DNA from: Prevotella sp.
GTDB taxonomy: Bacteria; Bacteroidota; Bacteroidia; Bacteroidales; Bacteroidaceae
Direction: 5' to 3'
NCBI GenBank assembly: GCA_017623155.1
Contig: JAGAPR010000050.1
Location: 1 to 54,587, forward strand
Length of the DNA stretch: 54,587 nucleotides
This document shows, piece by piece, positions 36,232 to 45,694 of this stretch. The position numbers and the translations under genes were made by a program. How positions within the stretch are numbered: the stretch's first letter is position 1; every line of letters starts with the position of its first letter. The notes under the pieces were generated by a model. That model did not search any database and had not been told where the DNA came from. It worked only from the letters and a program-made list of their open reading frames with translations.

Positions 36232-37644
36232 ATGAAAAAATCATTTGTTCTTTTGGCTTTTGCGGCATTGAGCATGTCGCTGCAAGCACAGACGGCGAGG
36301 AAGTTCACCGTCAATATAACCCCCGACGGCAAGGCTAACATGCAGGTATTCCTGCCCGAAAATCCCACCGGGCGTGCCATTGTCGGCTGTCCGGGAGGCG
36401 GCTATTCGCATCTGTCGATGCAGAATGAGGGCACCGATTGGGTCGAGTTTTTCAACAGCAAGGGCATCGCATACGGTGTATTGACATACCGTATGCCGAA
36501 AGGCGACCGCACCATTCCGATGAGCGACGCGCAGAATGCGGTGCGCATGATGCGCGACAGTGCCTCGGTGTGGGGTGTCAATCGCAATGATGTGGGTATC
36601 ATGGGCTTTTCGGCCGGCGGACATCTCGCCTCGACAACGGCCACACATGCACCGATAGAGAGCCGTCCCGACTTCCAGATATTGTTCTATCCGGTGATTT
36701 CCATGGACGAGCGACAGACGCATAAAGGTTCTGTTGTAGGCTTCCTCGGCGACAAACGAAGTGATGAAAAGCTGGTGCGTGAGTTCTCCAACGACCGCCA
36801 AGTGCGCCGTCATGTCACCCCGCCCGCAATACTTCTCATGGCCGGCGACGACAAGGCCGTACCCCCGTTGACAAACGGACTGCCTTATTACACGGCTCTG
36901 CGCCGTGCGGGTGTGCCCTCATCGCTGCACATTTATCCGTCGGGCGGCCACGGTTTCGGTTTCCGCTCGTCGTTCCGCTATCACGAGCAAATGCTCGCCG
37001 AACTTACGGCATGGCTCAAAACACTCGCCGCTCCCAAGTCTGATGCCAAGCGGGTGGCATGTGTGGGAAACAGTATTACCGACGGGCATGGCATAGACAT
37101 GTCGGATGTCAACGGCTATCCCGCACAACTCCAGCGCAAGCTTGGCAGCGGTTATTTCGTGAAAAATTTCGGAGTGAGCGGCCGTACGATGCTCAATGCC
37201 GGCGACCGGCCGTATATGAAAGAACGGGCATGGGCGGAAGCTAAGGCTTTTAATCCCGACATAGTTGTCATTAAGCTCGGAACGAACGACAGTAAACCTA
37301 AAAACTGGGACAAACACGCCAAAGAATATCGTGACGACATGCAGAAAATGATTGACGAGTTGAAGGCTTTGCCGTCCAAACCGACGATATATCTGTGTAC
37401 GCCGCTGCGTGTCGACGGAACCAAAATAAAGAAAAACGAAAACGAGATACGCGACTCGATTATCACGGCCGACATAATCCCGGCAATAAAGAAAGTGGCA
37501 AAGAAAAACAAATTGCAGGTTATCGACCTCAATCCTGTCATTGACCCGGCTTCGGATATGATGCAACGCGACGGCATTCATCCCACCGAGAAGGGCGCAA
37601 AGCGCATTGCCGAGGTTGTGGCAGATGAGCTTCTTAAAAAATGA
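36232..37644 (+). CDS. Two-domain esterase: alpha/beta hydrolase plus SGNH hydrolase
   Basis: 470 residues from ATG 36232 (MKKSFVLLAFAALSMSLQAQ, signal peptide); the longer frame starts upstream of its promoter. Domain 1 (about 20-265) is an alpha/beta hydrolase with nucleophile motif GFSAGGH and the final SGGHGFGF histidine. Domain 2 (about 275-470) is an SGNH/GDSL hydrolase: GNSITDGHG, KLGTNDSKP and DGIHPTEKG give the Ser-Asp-His set. Both types deacetylate plant polysaccharides in this phylum, so removal of acetyl or acyl groups from xylan or pectin is likely. The two nucleophiles suggest two ester types. Confidence 0.87.
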   Translation: MKKSFVLLAFAALSMSLQAQTARKFTVNITPDGKANMQVFLPENPTGRAIVGCPGGGYSHLSMQNEGTDWVEFFNSKGIAYGVLTYRMPKGDRTIPMSDAQNAVRMMRDSASVWGVNRNDVGIMGFSAGGHLASTTATHAPIESRPDFQILFYPVISMDERQTHKGSVVGFLGDKRSDEKLVREFSNDRQVRRHVTPPAILLMAGDDKAVPPLTNGLPYYTALRRAGVPSSLHIYPSGGHGFGFRSSFRYHEQMLAELTAWLKTLAAPKSDAKRVACVGNSITDGHGIDMSDVNGYPAQLQRKLGSGYFVKNFGVSGRTMLNAGDRPYMKERAWAEAKAFNPDIVVIKLGTNDSKPKNWDKHAKEYRDDMQKMIDELKALPSKPTIYLCTPLRVDGTKIKKNENEIRDSIITADIIPAIKKVAKKNKLQVIDLNPVIDPASDMMQRDGIHPTEKGAKRIAEVVADELLKK

Positions 37645-37687
37645 AAATCCGTGAGAGGATATTAAAATAAAAAAGCGAAGACGCAAA

Positions 37688-37743
37688 GACGCAAAAGCGC
37701 AAAGATATTTCCGAGCGATGAGATATCTTTGCGCTTTTGTGTC
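37688..37743. terminator. Terminator between the esterase and GH28 genes
   Basis: Arms 37688-37708 and 37723-37743 pair over about 21 bp with one mismatch; the right side leads into GTTTTTT. The word GACGCAAAGACGCAAAAGCG is a common type of intergenic sequence in this group. Confidence 0.8.
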
Positions 37744-37774
37744 TTCGTGTTTTTTCCCCTTATTCTTTGTTTTT

Positions 37775-39244
37775 TTATTTCACCGTGACGTTTTTGCTGC
37801 GCACGGTCATTATTTTCTTTATACCCTTTTCCGCGGGAGCTTTCAGCCCGGTTATAGTGGCGTCGGTCACGTCGTCGAGCATCACAGCCGGCCGATAGTC
37901 GGGTTTTGCCGTGCTGAAAGTCACGTTGTTCACGTCGAGACCGTCCACGTGGCGGGCAAACAGGCCGTAAGCCGGTGTCTCTTTGGCAAACTTTGGTTCG
38001 GGATAGTTGGTGCCTTGCTCGCGGTAATCCTTTTCGGCAAGTTCCTTTTTACCGCCGCCACGGTATTGTATGCTGATATCGCTAAGGGCAATGTTGCGCA
38101 CCGGATGTCCCGGCATTCCGGTGATGATGATACCTGCCAATGAATCCACATCATCCGCGATGACGTTGCTTATTCTTATATCGGCCGCGCTCGATACGTC
38201 CGTGCGCTCCTTGGGGCCCCGGTTTCGGCAGCCGGTGGTGATGTAGATGGGGTAGTGGTGTACGTGGCTCATCGAGATATTGCTCACCACTATGTTTTCC
38301 ATTCGCCCTTGGTCAACTTCTTCAAAGGCCAGTCCGCTGCTGTACATGAACGTGCAATTGGTCACGGCAATGTTGCGGTAGCCGCCGTTCGACTCAGTTC
38401 CCAGTTTCAGTCGGCCGCACACCCAGTTTACCTTTTCGGGGATATACGTTCCGTCGAGCAATGTTCCCACTTTATATCCGGTGATGATACAGTTGTTGAT
38501 TGCGATATGTTCGCACAGCACCGGGCGTTTCAAGGCGTATGAACTTTTAAGCACAAGTGCGTCGTCGCTCGGCGTGTTTATCTTGCAGTTGCTCACCGTG
38601 AGATATTTGCAGCAGTCAATATCGAATCCGTCGCGGTTGGTGTCTATCGTCACATTGTCCACTGTCCCGATGTCGCATCCGGTCATTATAATTCCGAAAT
38701 GTCCGCCGCGGTATATAGTTATGTCGCGGATGAGTACGTTGCGGCAGTTTTTCAGTGCTATGGCCTTGTCGCCGGTGCCGATGCTTCCGCCCTGCACGTT
38801 ACCGGCTTTTTCTGTGTCTTTTTTTGTCAGTCCCTTTCCGTCAATCAGTCCCCGGCCGGTGACAGACACGTTTTTCTTGTCTACCGCATAGATAAGACTG
38901 TTGTGAAAATAGGTGTGTCCGCCGTCTTGATACTCCGGTCCGCCGAAATGTTCGGCTTCGTCGTATGCTTTCATCGAAGCGGGAGCGGCGAGGATGGTGG
39001 CTCCTGCCGATATGTGCAGCTCCACGTTGTCCTTTAATCGGATGCTGCCGCACAGATAAGTGCCTGCCGGAAGCACCACACGGCCGCCACCACGGGCCTC
39101 GCACGAGTCTATCGCTCTGTTTATCGCTTGGTGGTCGAGTGCCTTTCCGTCGCCCGCGGCGCCGAAATCCTTTACGTTGTAATCGCTTGCCGCATTGATG
39201 CCGAGACATGCGAAAAGTGTGAAAATCAATAGTTTATTTCTCAT
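37775..39244 (-). CDS. GH28 family polygalacturonase-like hydrolase
   Basis: 489 residues from ATG 39244 (MRNKLLIFTLFACLGINAAS, signal peptide). Starts at 39250 or 39262 are possible, but the -7 box at 39264-39271 makes the shorter form best. Beta-helix GH28 features: VKDFGAAGDGKALDHQAINR, VLPAGTYLCGSIRLKDNVEL, NRDGFDIDCC and the catalytic-type SDDALVLKS. The classical GHG and RIK motifs are not seen; the equivalent region reads SSGLAFEEVDQGRMENI, so the substrate may be other than plain homogalacturonan, for example a rhamnogalacturonan side unit. Periplasmic or surface location. Confidence 0.88.
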   Translation of the reverse strand: MRNKLLIFTLFACLGINAASDYNVKDFGAAGDGKALDHQAINRAIDSCEARGGGRVVLPAGTYLCGSIRLKDNVELHISAGATILAAPASMKAYDEAEHFGGPEYQDGGHTYFHNSLIYAVDKKNVSVTGRGLIDGKGLTKKDTEKAGNVQGGSIGTGDKAIALKNCRNVLIRDITIYRGGHFGIIMTGCDIGTVDNVTIDTNRDGFDIDCCKYLTVSNCKINTPSDDALVLKSSYALKRPVLCEHIAINNCIITGYKVGTLLDGTYIPEKVNWVCGRLKLGTESNGGYRNIAVTNCTFMYSSGLAFEEVDQGRMENIVVSNISMSHVHHYPIYITTGCRNRGPKERTDVSSAADIRISNVIADDVDSLAGIIITGMPGHPVRNIALSDISIQYRGGGKKELAEKDYREQGTNYPEPKFAKETPAYGLFARHVDGLDVNNVTFSTAKPDYRPAVMLDDVTDATITGLKAPAEKGIKKIMTVRSKNVTVK

Positions 39245-39263
39245 TGTCATTATGTTTTGCATG

Positions 39264-39319
39264 CAAAGTAAATAAAATAATTATATATTCATGCTGTAAA
39301 ATCGTACGCAAACCGGTAA
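39264..39319 (-). promoter_or_regulatory. GH28 promoter with 17-bp upstream site
   Basis: The minus strand has TTACTTTG at 39271-39264 (one mismatch to TAnnTTTG) and TTACCGGTTTGCGTACG at 39319-39303, with 31 bp between. Compared with GH115 the site is 14/17 identical and one base further away. Confidence 0.6.
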
Positions 39320-39373
39320 AATAATACGTGGTTTGCAATGTGTTGCGGGTTAAGAAGAAAGGGTATATAAAAA

Positions 39374-39409
39374 CAGGAGGTAAACACTGTGATTAGCGTT
39401 TACCTCCTG
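39374..39409 (-). terminator. Terminator of the 448-residue protein gene
   Basis: 12-bp arms (CAGGAGGTAAAC and its complement) round a 12-nt loop; on the minus strand it is followed by TTTTTAT. Confidence 0.85.
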
Positions 39410-39441
39410 CTTGATATCATTAACACGTTATTCGTATTCTT

Positions 39442-40788
39442 TTATTTCACAATCTTGATTGCGTTCTTGCCTTGACGGCGGATATAGATACCCGGCTCCG
39501 TAGCTTTTGTGCGGCGGCCGTCGATGGTATAGTATTCAACCGGAGCCTGTTCGTCGACCTTTATACCATCTACTCCCGTAACATCAGAATAGTCGCTGAA
39601 ATCAATCTTATAGGTGTTGGCAAACTCTTCTGTTTCTGGATCAAAGTTCTGTACGGTGAAGACTTTAGGATAGCCGCTCACGGCGTCTGCCTCTATAGTA
39701 CCTTTCGCCCACTCCATGACCATTTCCTCTTCACCATTCTCGGAAACAGCCAAATAGATTTCAGTTTCCAGTCCGTATTCGTTTTTGCGCAGACGCTCTA
39801 TTTCGGAATAACTGTAATCTTCCTCACCTTCCTCCTTATATATTTCAACTGTCTCGTAATCATAACTGCCGTAGTTGTCCACGACAGTGTTTTTAACTTC
39901 CACCGAGCCATTCGCATAAGTAAGCATCGAGTGGTATGAGCCTGCTTCATCCGGATATTCCACTGTCACCTTGTTCTCTCCGTCACTATCCATCACCGTA
40001 CAGGATGCGATGCCGTTTTCGGTAGATGTGATGTCGTCTGTGATAATCTGCCCGTTGGTGTGATGCCATACGATATCCTTATATTCAATCTCATCTGTCC
40101 AATACATGTTTACGCCATCATCGGTGGAAAGCACGCTTGTCACGATGCGATTTGCCTTGTTGTCCTCGCCATATTCCACTTTCATTTTCTGAGTGGCTTC
40201 ATATTCACCCAGATAAAGCACCTTGATGACCACTTCCGTGACATTACCGAGGCTGTTGCGTGTCACTTCCCTGCGATAACAGTTACCAATGTTTGTCCAT
40301 TCGCTTTGCATCCACATAGACTCCGTGTTGGCGATGATTACATTGTGAACCTCAGAATCATACTCACGTATCTGCTTCGTATAGTTCGTAAATACGTTGT
40401 CGGTAAGATTTTCTATCAGTCGTGATGTCGGCATGCCGAATTCGTTGTATACGTATGTCGTGCGCTGTGTCGGTTCTTCTTCGTTCGGCGCGCCCTCCGG
40501 AGTAAGCGGCGTTACGAGATCGGTCAGAATACGCCCGGCGGCATCGTAAGTCGTCTCATACTTGGCAGAGGACATCCATGTCAAATTTTCCGGATCCCAC
40601 TCCGATAAAATCTGTGTTCCCGGACGCCATATAGCCGTGGCGGCCTCCGCTTTCCGGCTCTTTTTAATAGAACGCACCTTTTTTATTGCATTCTTTTGCG
40701 ATTTAGCCTTAATCGGTGAGAATACCGGAGCGGCACTCATGGATGTTGCAGCGATTACGGCTGCGAATAAGATGTACAATTTTCTCAT
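39442..40788 (-). CDS. Secreted protein of unknown function with sorting-like C-terminus
   Basis: 448 residues. Signal peptide MRKLYILFAAVIAATSMSAA, then a basic stretch (22-50) rich in Lys. The middle (60-400) is beta-rich with YD-repeat-like pieces such as TYDAAGRILTDLVTP and TYVYNEFGMPTSRL, and many acidic and Tyr residues. The end, EYYTIDGRRTKATEPGIYIR and KNAIKIVK, is the C-terminal pattern of many exported proteins in this order, close to type 9 secretion signals. I cannot assign a function. It lies between two pectin genes but has its own promoter and terminator. Confidence 0.75.
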   Translation of the reverse strand: MRKLYILFAAVIAATSMSAAPVFSPIKAKSQKNAIKKVRSIKKSRKAEAATAIWRPGTQILSEWDPENLTWMSSAKYETTYDAAGRILTDLVTPLTPEGAPNEEEPTQRTTYVYNEFGMPTSRLIENLTDNVFTNYTKQIREYDSEVHNVIIANTESMWMQSEWTNIGNCYRREVTRNSLGNVTEVVIKVLYLGEYEATQKMKVEYGEDNKANRIVTSVLSTDDGVNMYWTDEIEYKDIVWHHTNGQIITDDITSTENGIASCTVMDSDGENKVTVEYPDEAGSYHSMLTYANGSVEVKNTVVDNYGSYDYETVEIYKEEGEEDYSYSEIERLRKNEYGLETEIYLAVSENGEEEMVMEWAKGTIEADAVSGYPKVFTVQNFDPETEEFANTYKIDFSDYSDVTGVDGIKVDEQAPVEYYTIDGRRTKATEPGIYIRRQGKNAIKIVK

Positions 40789-40873
40789 GCTAATTTAATT
40801 AGTTAATATTAATCAATGTCTTTTTATTGTCTTGTTTTGGTGTGAATACACAGCGGATTTTATTAATCGTGGG

Positions 40874-40881
40874 CAAATGTA
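40874..40881 (-). promoter_or_regulatory. -7 box (TACATTTG) of the 448-residue protein gene
   Basis: On the minus strand TACATTTG lies 85 bp before the ATG at 40788; no clear -33 element. Confidence 0.5.
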
Positions 40882-41042
40882 ATAATTATTTTTTTATTAT
40901 CAGTTAATATTTTCCTAAATAAATTGCGAATTACGGTTTTTCTTGACCCACAGACCATATAAATACCGTTACGGTTGCCAAATCATTGAGACTAAACCAT
41001 GTCAGATGTTGGGATTATGCTTCAATAGGCCGAATATAAGGC

Positions 41043-41333
41043 TCATCCGATATTTGGAGTGACATATATATATCGGTTTATTCGAAAGAGGGTGTATCAA
41101 AATGCATGTTCATGGAATTTGTATGGACGTACAGGTTCGTGCAGCGTGAAATGTTACGCGGCCGAAGTAACATCGTAACTCGGGCAGGGTAATGTTGTGA
41201 TTTGGGCCAAGTAACGGTGTTACTACGGCCGCGTAACAAAATAAAAAAAAGGCCCCAATGCTTCACACAATGCTCCACAAAAGGCCCGTATGTTCTCCAG
41301 TCCAGTCCGGTTATCACTCTAAACATCGGATGA
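41043..41333. repeat. Inverted-repeat-bounded 291-bp segment carrying array A2
   Basis: The 20-mer TCATCCGATATTTGGAGTGA (41043-41062) pairs with 41314-41333 at 18 of 20 positions. Between them are a degenerate piece of the GTGTCAAAATGC terminator repeat (41092-41105), array A2, and a GC-containing stretch. No gene is visible. The layout resembles a small non-autonomous palindromic element, or a long-stem RNA; there is no obvious target-site duplication. The other parts of 40882-41372 show nothing I can support. Confidence 0.55.
41153..41240. repeat. Array A2: four units at 22-bp period
   Basis: Units at 41153-41171, 41175-41193, 41197-41215 and 41219-41237; spacers atc, gtt, ggt, aaa. They include GTTACGCGGCCGAAGTAAC and GTTACTACGGCCGCGTAAC, the same family as array A1 at 187-271. 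The array ends 135 bp before the -33 box of the regulator gene. Confidence 0.9.
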
Positions 41334-41372
41334 ACCGAATATAATACCCATGTTAATTAAATTCATTAAAAT

Positions 41373-41403
41373 TTTGCTTTCTCGACAGATTGTGGTATAT
41401 TTG
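41373..41403 (+). promoter_or_regulatory. Promoter of the hybrid two-component regulator
   Basis: TTTG at 41373-41376 and TATATTTG at 41396-41403, spacing 19 bp, an excellent match. It lies downstream of the first in-frame ATG (41390) and so fixes the real start at 41411 or 41429. Confidence 0.8.
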
Positions 41404-41428
41404 TACGGATATGTATACAAGTATACGG

Positions 41429-44400
41429 ATGAAAGCAATACTTCTGCTGTCGGTTCTGTTTATGTCTGTGTCCGGTTATGCCGTTGACATAGAGCGTATG
41501 TCTCTCTCAGGAAGGCGCATATCGTCGGTCGACGGGTTGTCGGGCAATACCGTTTACGACATGTTGCAGGACAAGGACGGTTTTGTGTGGATGGGAGCTG
41601 CGTACGGTCTGTGCCGATACGACGGTTATTCGTTTGTCAATTACTATTCGCTCAGCAGCGACAAGAACCGGAAGATAGACGCCACGACGGGAAATCTGTA
41701 TCCTGACGAGCACAACGACATGCTGTGGATACACTCTTCCACATTCGCATTCGCATGCTACGACCTTCGTGCCGGGCGTTTCGTCGACTATACGGGGCGT
41801 GGCGACGAGACACGCCCTTACCGCCGCTTCCTGCGCTCGGGCAATGATATGTGGATGTATGACACCCGTTCGGGTATACGCTTGGTGAACTGCGAAAAAG
41901 GTGTTTTCACATGCAAAGATTATAGTACGAGACTCGGCACACTGCCGAGCGACAACGTGCCGAGGATGCTTGAAGACGGAAAGCGCGGTATATGGGCATT
42001 GACGGCCGGCGGACTGATGAGATATGGCGCGGATGAAAAATGGCAGACGATTGTCGGCGGGCGTGAATATATCATCGGAAACACGTGGCACGGCAATGTG
42101 ATATGTCTCTCGGCAGGCAATACGATAGAGATGTTCTCGCCGAAGGGGAAACTGCTTCGCCGGATAGTAATCCCGGTGGCACTCGGCAATTTGAAGACAG
42201 TGAGGAGTAATTTCGTGTGGGGCGACAAGTGGATGATATTCGGAAGAAACACTTACTGTATCGAGCTTAACACGTTCAAGGTGGAAAAGCCGACTGAATA
42301 TCAGATACCGAACGGACTCCTTCTCGATACTGTCGACGGGTACTTTTTTGAGTCGAACAGTACGGGAAAACTGTGGATATTCGCTCCCGACGGCAGCATG
42401 AAAGAACTGTCGCTCCTGCCCGACGTGCGCTTTACGGCCGAACGGCGACGCAAATACACCGTGAGGCGAGGCGGAGACGGTCTTTTCTATATCGCGTCAT
42501 ACGGCAACGGCCTGTTCGTATATGACCATAAAAGCGGGGCGTTGAGACATTTCTCGGCCGAAGATCAGCATCCCGTGATAGACAACAACTATCTGATGAG
42601 CATAATGATAGACCGGGACGGCAACCTGTGGGTGTCGCAAGATCAGGCCGGCGTGTCGTGTATCTCCGTTTCGCATAATGCCATCGCCTCGTTTCTCATG
42701 CCCGTTCCCGGACGCATCGGTGACTGGTCGAACTATGTGAGAATGACAGCCGGCGACAAGAACGGAGGCATATTGGTGAGCACCAAAGACAACAAGTTGT
42801 ATCGGTTGGACCCGAAAGCGAGCCGGGTGGAGCCGATGGGAGAGACGAGGGCGTGCGTGTTTGCGTATCTCACGGACAGCAAAGGTCGTACATGGATGTG
42901 CACACGAGGCGATGGCCTTTATGTGAACGATGTTTATTATAGTAAATTTGAAAAGAAGTTTCATGTGCCGTCAAACGACTTTTACGACATAAAGGAGGAT
43001 GGAAAGGGGCGCGTGTGGCTCGCGTCTTATGAAGACGGGCTCATAGTTACAAAGAAACCGGCCGCCGACGGCCGGTTGAAATTCGACCGATTGTTGTATC
43101 GCAATATCAACGAAGGACGGCAACACCAACTTGAACTGTCGCCCGACGGCCTGCTGTGGATAGCAACAAGCAACGGATTATATGTTGTAGACACGAAGAA
43201 AAAGAATATTTCCAATGCCGATTTCAAATGCTTCAACACCAAGAACAGCGTGTTCCCGATAGACGAGATGCGCTGCGTAAGGTTTATTGACGGCTGTTTG
43301 TGGGCAGGAGGAAAGGGTGGGGGGCTCGTAAGATGCCGCTTCTCGAAAGACCTCAAACTACTGGAATGTGTCACATTGACAACAAAGGAGGGACTGGCGG
43401 ACAATACGATAAACTCCATAACAGCCGATGACTATGGCTGTGTGTGGGTCGGCACGGAGGGAGGAATGTCGAGAGTATACGGCGATGACATGAAAGTGAA
43501 GACCTATCGCTTTGACAACAAACTCGAACGGAACATATATTCCGAAGGCTGCGCGCTCAAACTCGATGATGGAAGACTGCTGTTCGGAACGCGTCAGGGA
43601 CTCACCATCGTCACGCCGCGCCGTTCTTATGACAGTGATAGTAATGCTGCCGCACGCGTTTCGGTGACAGATATGAGCGTAAACGGTATTCCGCTCGCCG
43701 ATAAAGACGGCGTGTCGCTTGCCGTTCATCGCTCGGACAGGATAGAACTGGCTCACAACGAGAACACTATATCACTGTCGTTCTCGAATTTCGAGTACGG
43801 GGATATAGGTTCGTCGCTATATCAATACTATCTTGAAGGGCTCGACGAGACGTGGCGTCAGGCCACAAGCGTCAATCATATAGAGTACGGTAACTTGTCG
43901 CCGGGCACGTATGTATTTCATATTCGTGCGCTGAGCAATGACAAATGGAGCAGGGAAAGCACGTTGACGATAGTCATTTGCAGTCCGTGGTATACCACGG
44001 TATGGGCTTGGTTGGTGTATTTCGCTCTTGCCGCGGCGTTCGGAACATATCTTTATCATAACGCACGCGAGCGTCTGCGCCTGCATCAGCAGATGAGGAT
44101 AGAAAAGGAACTGACTGAGTTCAGACTCGGATTTTTCACCAATATAACCCATGAATTCCGCACTCCGCTCGCAATTATTCAGGGAGCGGTGGATAAATTG
44201 CAGGCCGACGGAGCCGGAGCGTCACGCGCGTCGGTTCAAACGGCGAGGCGCGGAGTGAAGAGATTGCTGCGGCTTGTGAACATGTTGATGGAATTCCGTA
44301 AGGTAAACACCGGAAACATGAGGCTCGGAGTGGAGCCGGGAAACATCGTGGCTTTCGTCAAAGACATATATACCGACTTTTGGGCTATGGCCAAACAGAA

Positions 44401-45694
44401 AGATATCAGTTTCACTTTCACGCCGTTTGCAAAGGAATACGAGGTGCCGTTTGACCGCCAGATGGTGGAGACGATAGTGTATAATATAATAAGTAACGCA
44501 ATAAAATACACTCCCGAACGCGGACAGGTGAAAGTGGCTTTGCGCAAGAACGGCGACTGGCTGGCTTTCTCCGTGGAAGACGACGGACCGGGAATAACCG
44601 CCGAACAGACCGCACAACTGTTTCAACCGTTCATGCACGGATATGCGTCGAGCGGAGGAATGGGCATCGGACTGTATACTTCGCACCGCATGGCGGAAGC
44701 GCATCACGGAGCACTTGAATACAAACCGGCGGAAAACGGCAACGGTTCTGTATTCACGTTTACGTTCCCCGCCGATGCAAATGCGTACTCGAAAGAGGAA
44801 TGCAGAAAGGCGTCGGCCGTGAAAAAGACCGATAATGAAAAGGAAACGGCGGCTGATAACGATATAATACGTGAGTTGCGCCCCGATGCGATAAACGATA
44901 TCACGGTGGCAGTGGTAGAAGACGACCCCGATATGATGACTCAAATATGTGCCGAGATAGGTGTGTATTTCAACACCGCGGGGTATATGACGGGACAGGC
45001 GGCACTCGACGGTATCGCGGCATCGGTTCCGGCGCTTGTCGTTTGCGATGTTATGCTGCCTGACATGACCGGATATGACGTTGTGAAAAAACTGAAAGCG
45101 GCCGACATTACATCGGATGTTCCGATGATAATGCTTACCGCTCTCGATGATGAAAGCCACCGTTTGCGCAGCTATAAGGCAGGAGCCGACGACTATATGG
45201 TGAAGCCTTGCAACTTCAAACTGCTCATAGGGCGTGCCATGCAGTTGATAAACAATGCCCGCAAGACAGATGTGGCCGTGAAAGACAAAGGAGATGTAAA
45301 CGGGAACAGCGGTAAAACGCCCGATACGGGGAACGTTTCACCGCTGTTGATGTCGCATGCCGACAAGATGCTTATGGAAAGAATGAACAGTATTGTTGTC
45401 CAAAATATCGGCAATCCGGAGTTTACGGTAGATAAGTTAGCCGCCATGCTCGGTATGGGACGCACCAAAATGTTTGCCAAGATAAAGCAACTTACGGACA
45501 TGTCGCCCAATAAGTACTTGCAAAATGAGCGTATGCGCATTGCCGCCGAGTTGCTTGCCGATGGCAGAATGACTGTTTCCGAAGTCAGTTACAAGGTGGG
45601 AATACAGGACGCATCGTATTTCAACAAGTGCTTTAAGGCGCGTTTTGGAGTGGTGCCGAGCAAATACGGTAAGACTACGGCCGCTTTACCTTGA
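41429..45694 (+). CDS. Hybrid two-component system regulator (HTCS)
   Basis: 1421 residues from ATG 41429 (MKAILLLSVLFMSVSGYA, signal sequence). The periplasmic part is two Reg_prop beta-propellers (about 25-700; e.g. GLSGNTVYDMLQDKDGFVWM) and a Y_Y_Y domain (about 770-850). A transmembrane helix near 865 leads to the kinase: His908 in THEFRTPL, N box NIISNAIKYTP, G boxes DDGPGI and GMGIGLY. Then a receiver with Asp1207 (VVCDVMLPDMTG) and an AraC-type DNA-binding domain at the end (GRTKMFAKIKQLTDMSPNKY and VGIQDASYFNKCFKARFG). Such proteins bind an oligosaccharide and activate the matching degradation genes, here most likely pectin products. Confidence 0.95.
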   Translation: MKAILLLSVLFMSVSGYAVDIERMSLSGRRISSVDGLSGNTVYDMLQDKDGFVWMGAAYGLCRYDGYSFVNYYSLSSDKNRKIDATTGNLYPDEHNDMLWIHSSTFAFACYDLRAGRFVDYTGRGDETRPYRRFLRSGNDMWMYDTRSGIRLVNCEKGVFTCKDYSTRLGTLPSDNVPRMLEDGKRGIWALTAGGLMRYGADEKWQTIVGGREYIIGNTWHGNVICLSAGNTIEMFSPKGKLLRRIVIPVALGNLKTVRSNFVWGDKWMIFGRNTYCIELNTFKVEKPTEYQIPNGLLLDTVDGYFFESNSTGKLWIFAPDGSMKELSLLPDVRFTAERRRKYTVRRGGDGLFYIASYGNGLFVYDHKSGALRHFSAEDQHPVIDNNYLMSIMIDRDGNLWVSQDQAGVSCISVSHNAIASFLMPVPGRIGDWSNYVRMTAGDKNGGILVSTKDNKLYRLDPKASRVEPMGETRACVFAYLTDSKGRTWMCTRGDGLYVNDVYYSKFEKKFHVPSNDFYDIKEDGKGRVWLASYEDGLIVTKKPAADGRLKFDRLLYRNINEGRQHQLELSPDGLLWIATSNGLYVVDTKKKNISNADFKCFNTKNSVFPIDEMRCVRFIDGCLWAGGKGGGLVRCRFSKDLKLLECVTLTTKEGLADNTINSITADDYGCVWVGTEGGMSRVYGDDMKVKTYRFDNKLERNIYSEGCALKLDDGRLLFGTRQGLTIVTPRRSYDSDSNAAARVSVTDMSVNGIPLADKDGVSLAVHRSDRIELAHNENTISLSFSNFEYGDIGSSLYQYYLEGLDETWRQATSVNHIEYGNLSPGTYVFHIRALSNDKWSRESTLTIVICSPWYTTVWAWLVYFALAAAFGTYLYHNARERLRLHQQMRIEKELTEFRLGFFTNITHEFRTPLAIIQGAVDKLQADGAGASRASVQTARRGVKRLLRLVNMLMEFRKVNTGNMRLGVEPGNIVAFVKDIYTDFWAMAKQKDISFTFTPFAKEYEVPFDRQMVETIVYNIISNAIKYTPERGQVKVALRKNGDWLAFSVEDDGPGITAEQTAQLFQPFMHGYASSGGMGIGLYTSHRMAEAHHGALEYKPAENGNGSVFTFTFPADANAYSKEECRKASAVKKTDNEKETAADNDIIRELRPDAINDITVAVVEDDPDMMTQICAEIGVYFNTAGYMTGQAALDGIAASVPALVVCDVMLPDMTGYDVVKKLKAADITSDVPMIMLTALDDESHRLRSYKAGADDYMVKPCNFKLLIGRAMQLINNARKTDVAVKDKGDVNGNSGKTPDTGNVSPLLMSHADKMLMERMNSIVVQNIGNPEFTVDKLAAMLGMGRTKMFAKIKQLTDMSPNKYLQNERMRIAAELLADGRMTVSEVSYKVGIQDASYFNKCFKARFGVVPSKYGKTTAALP

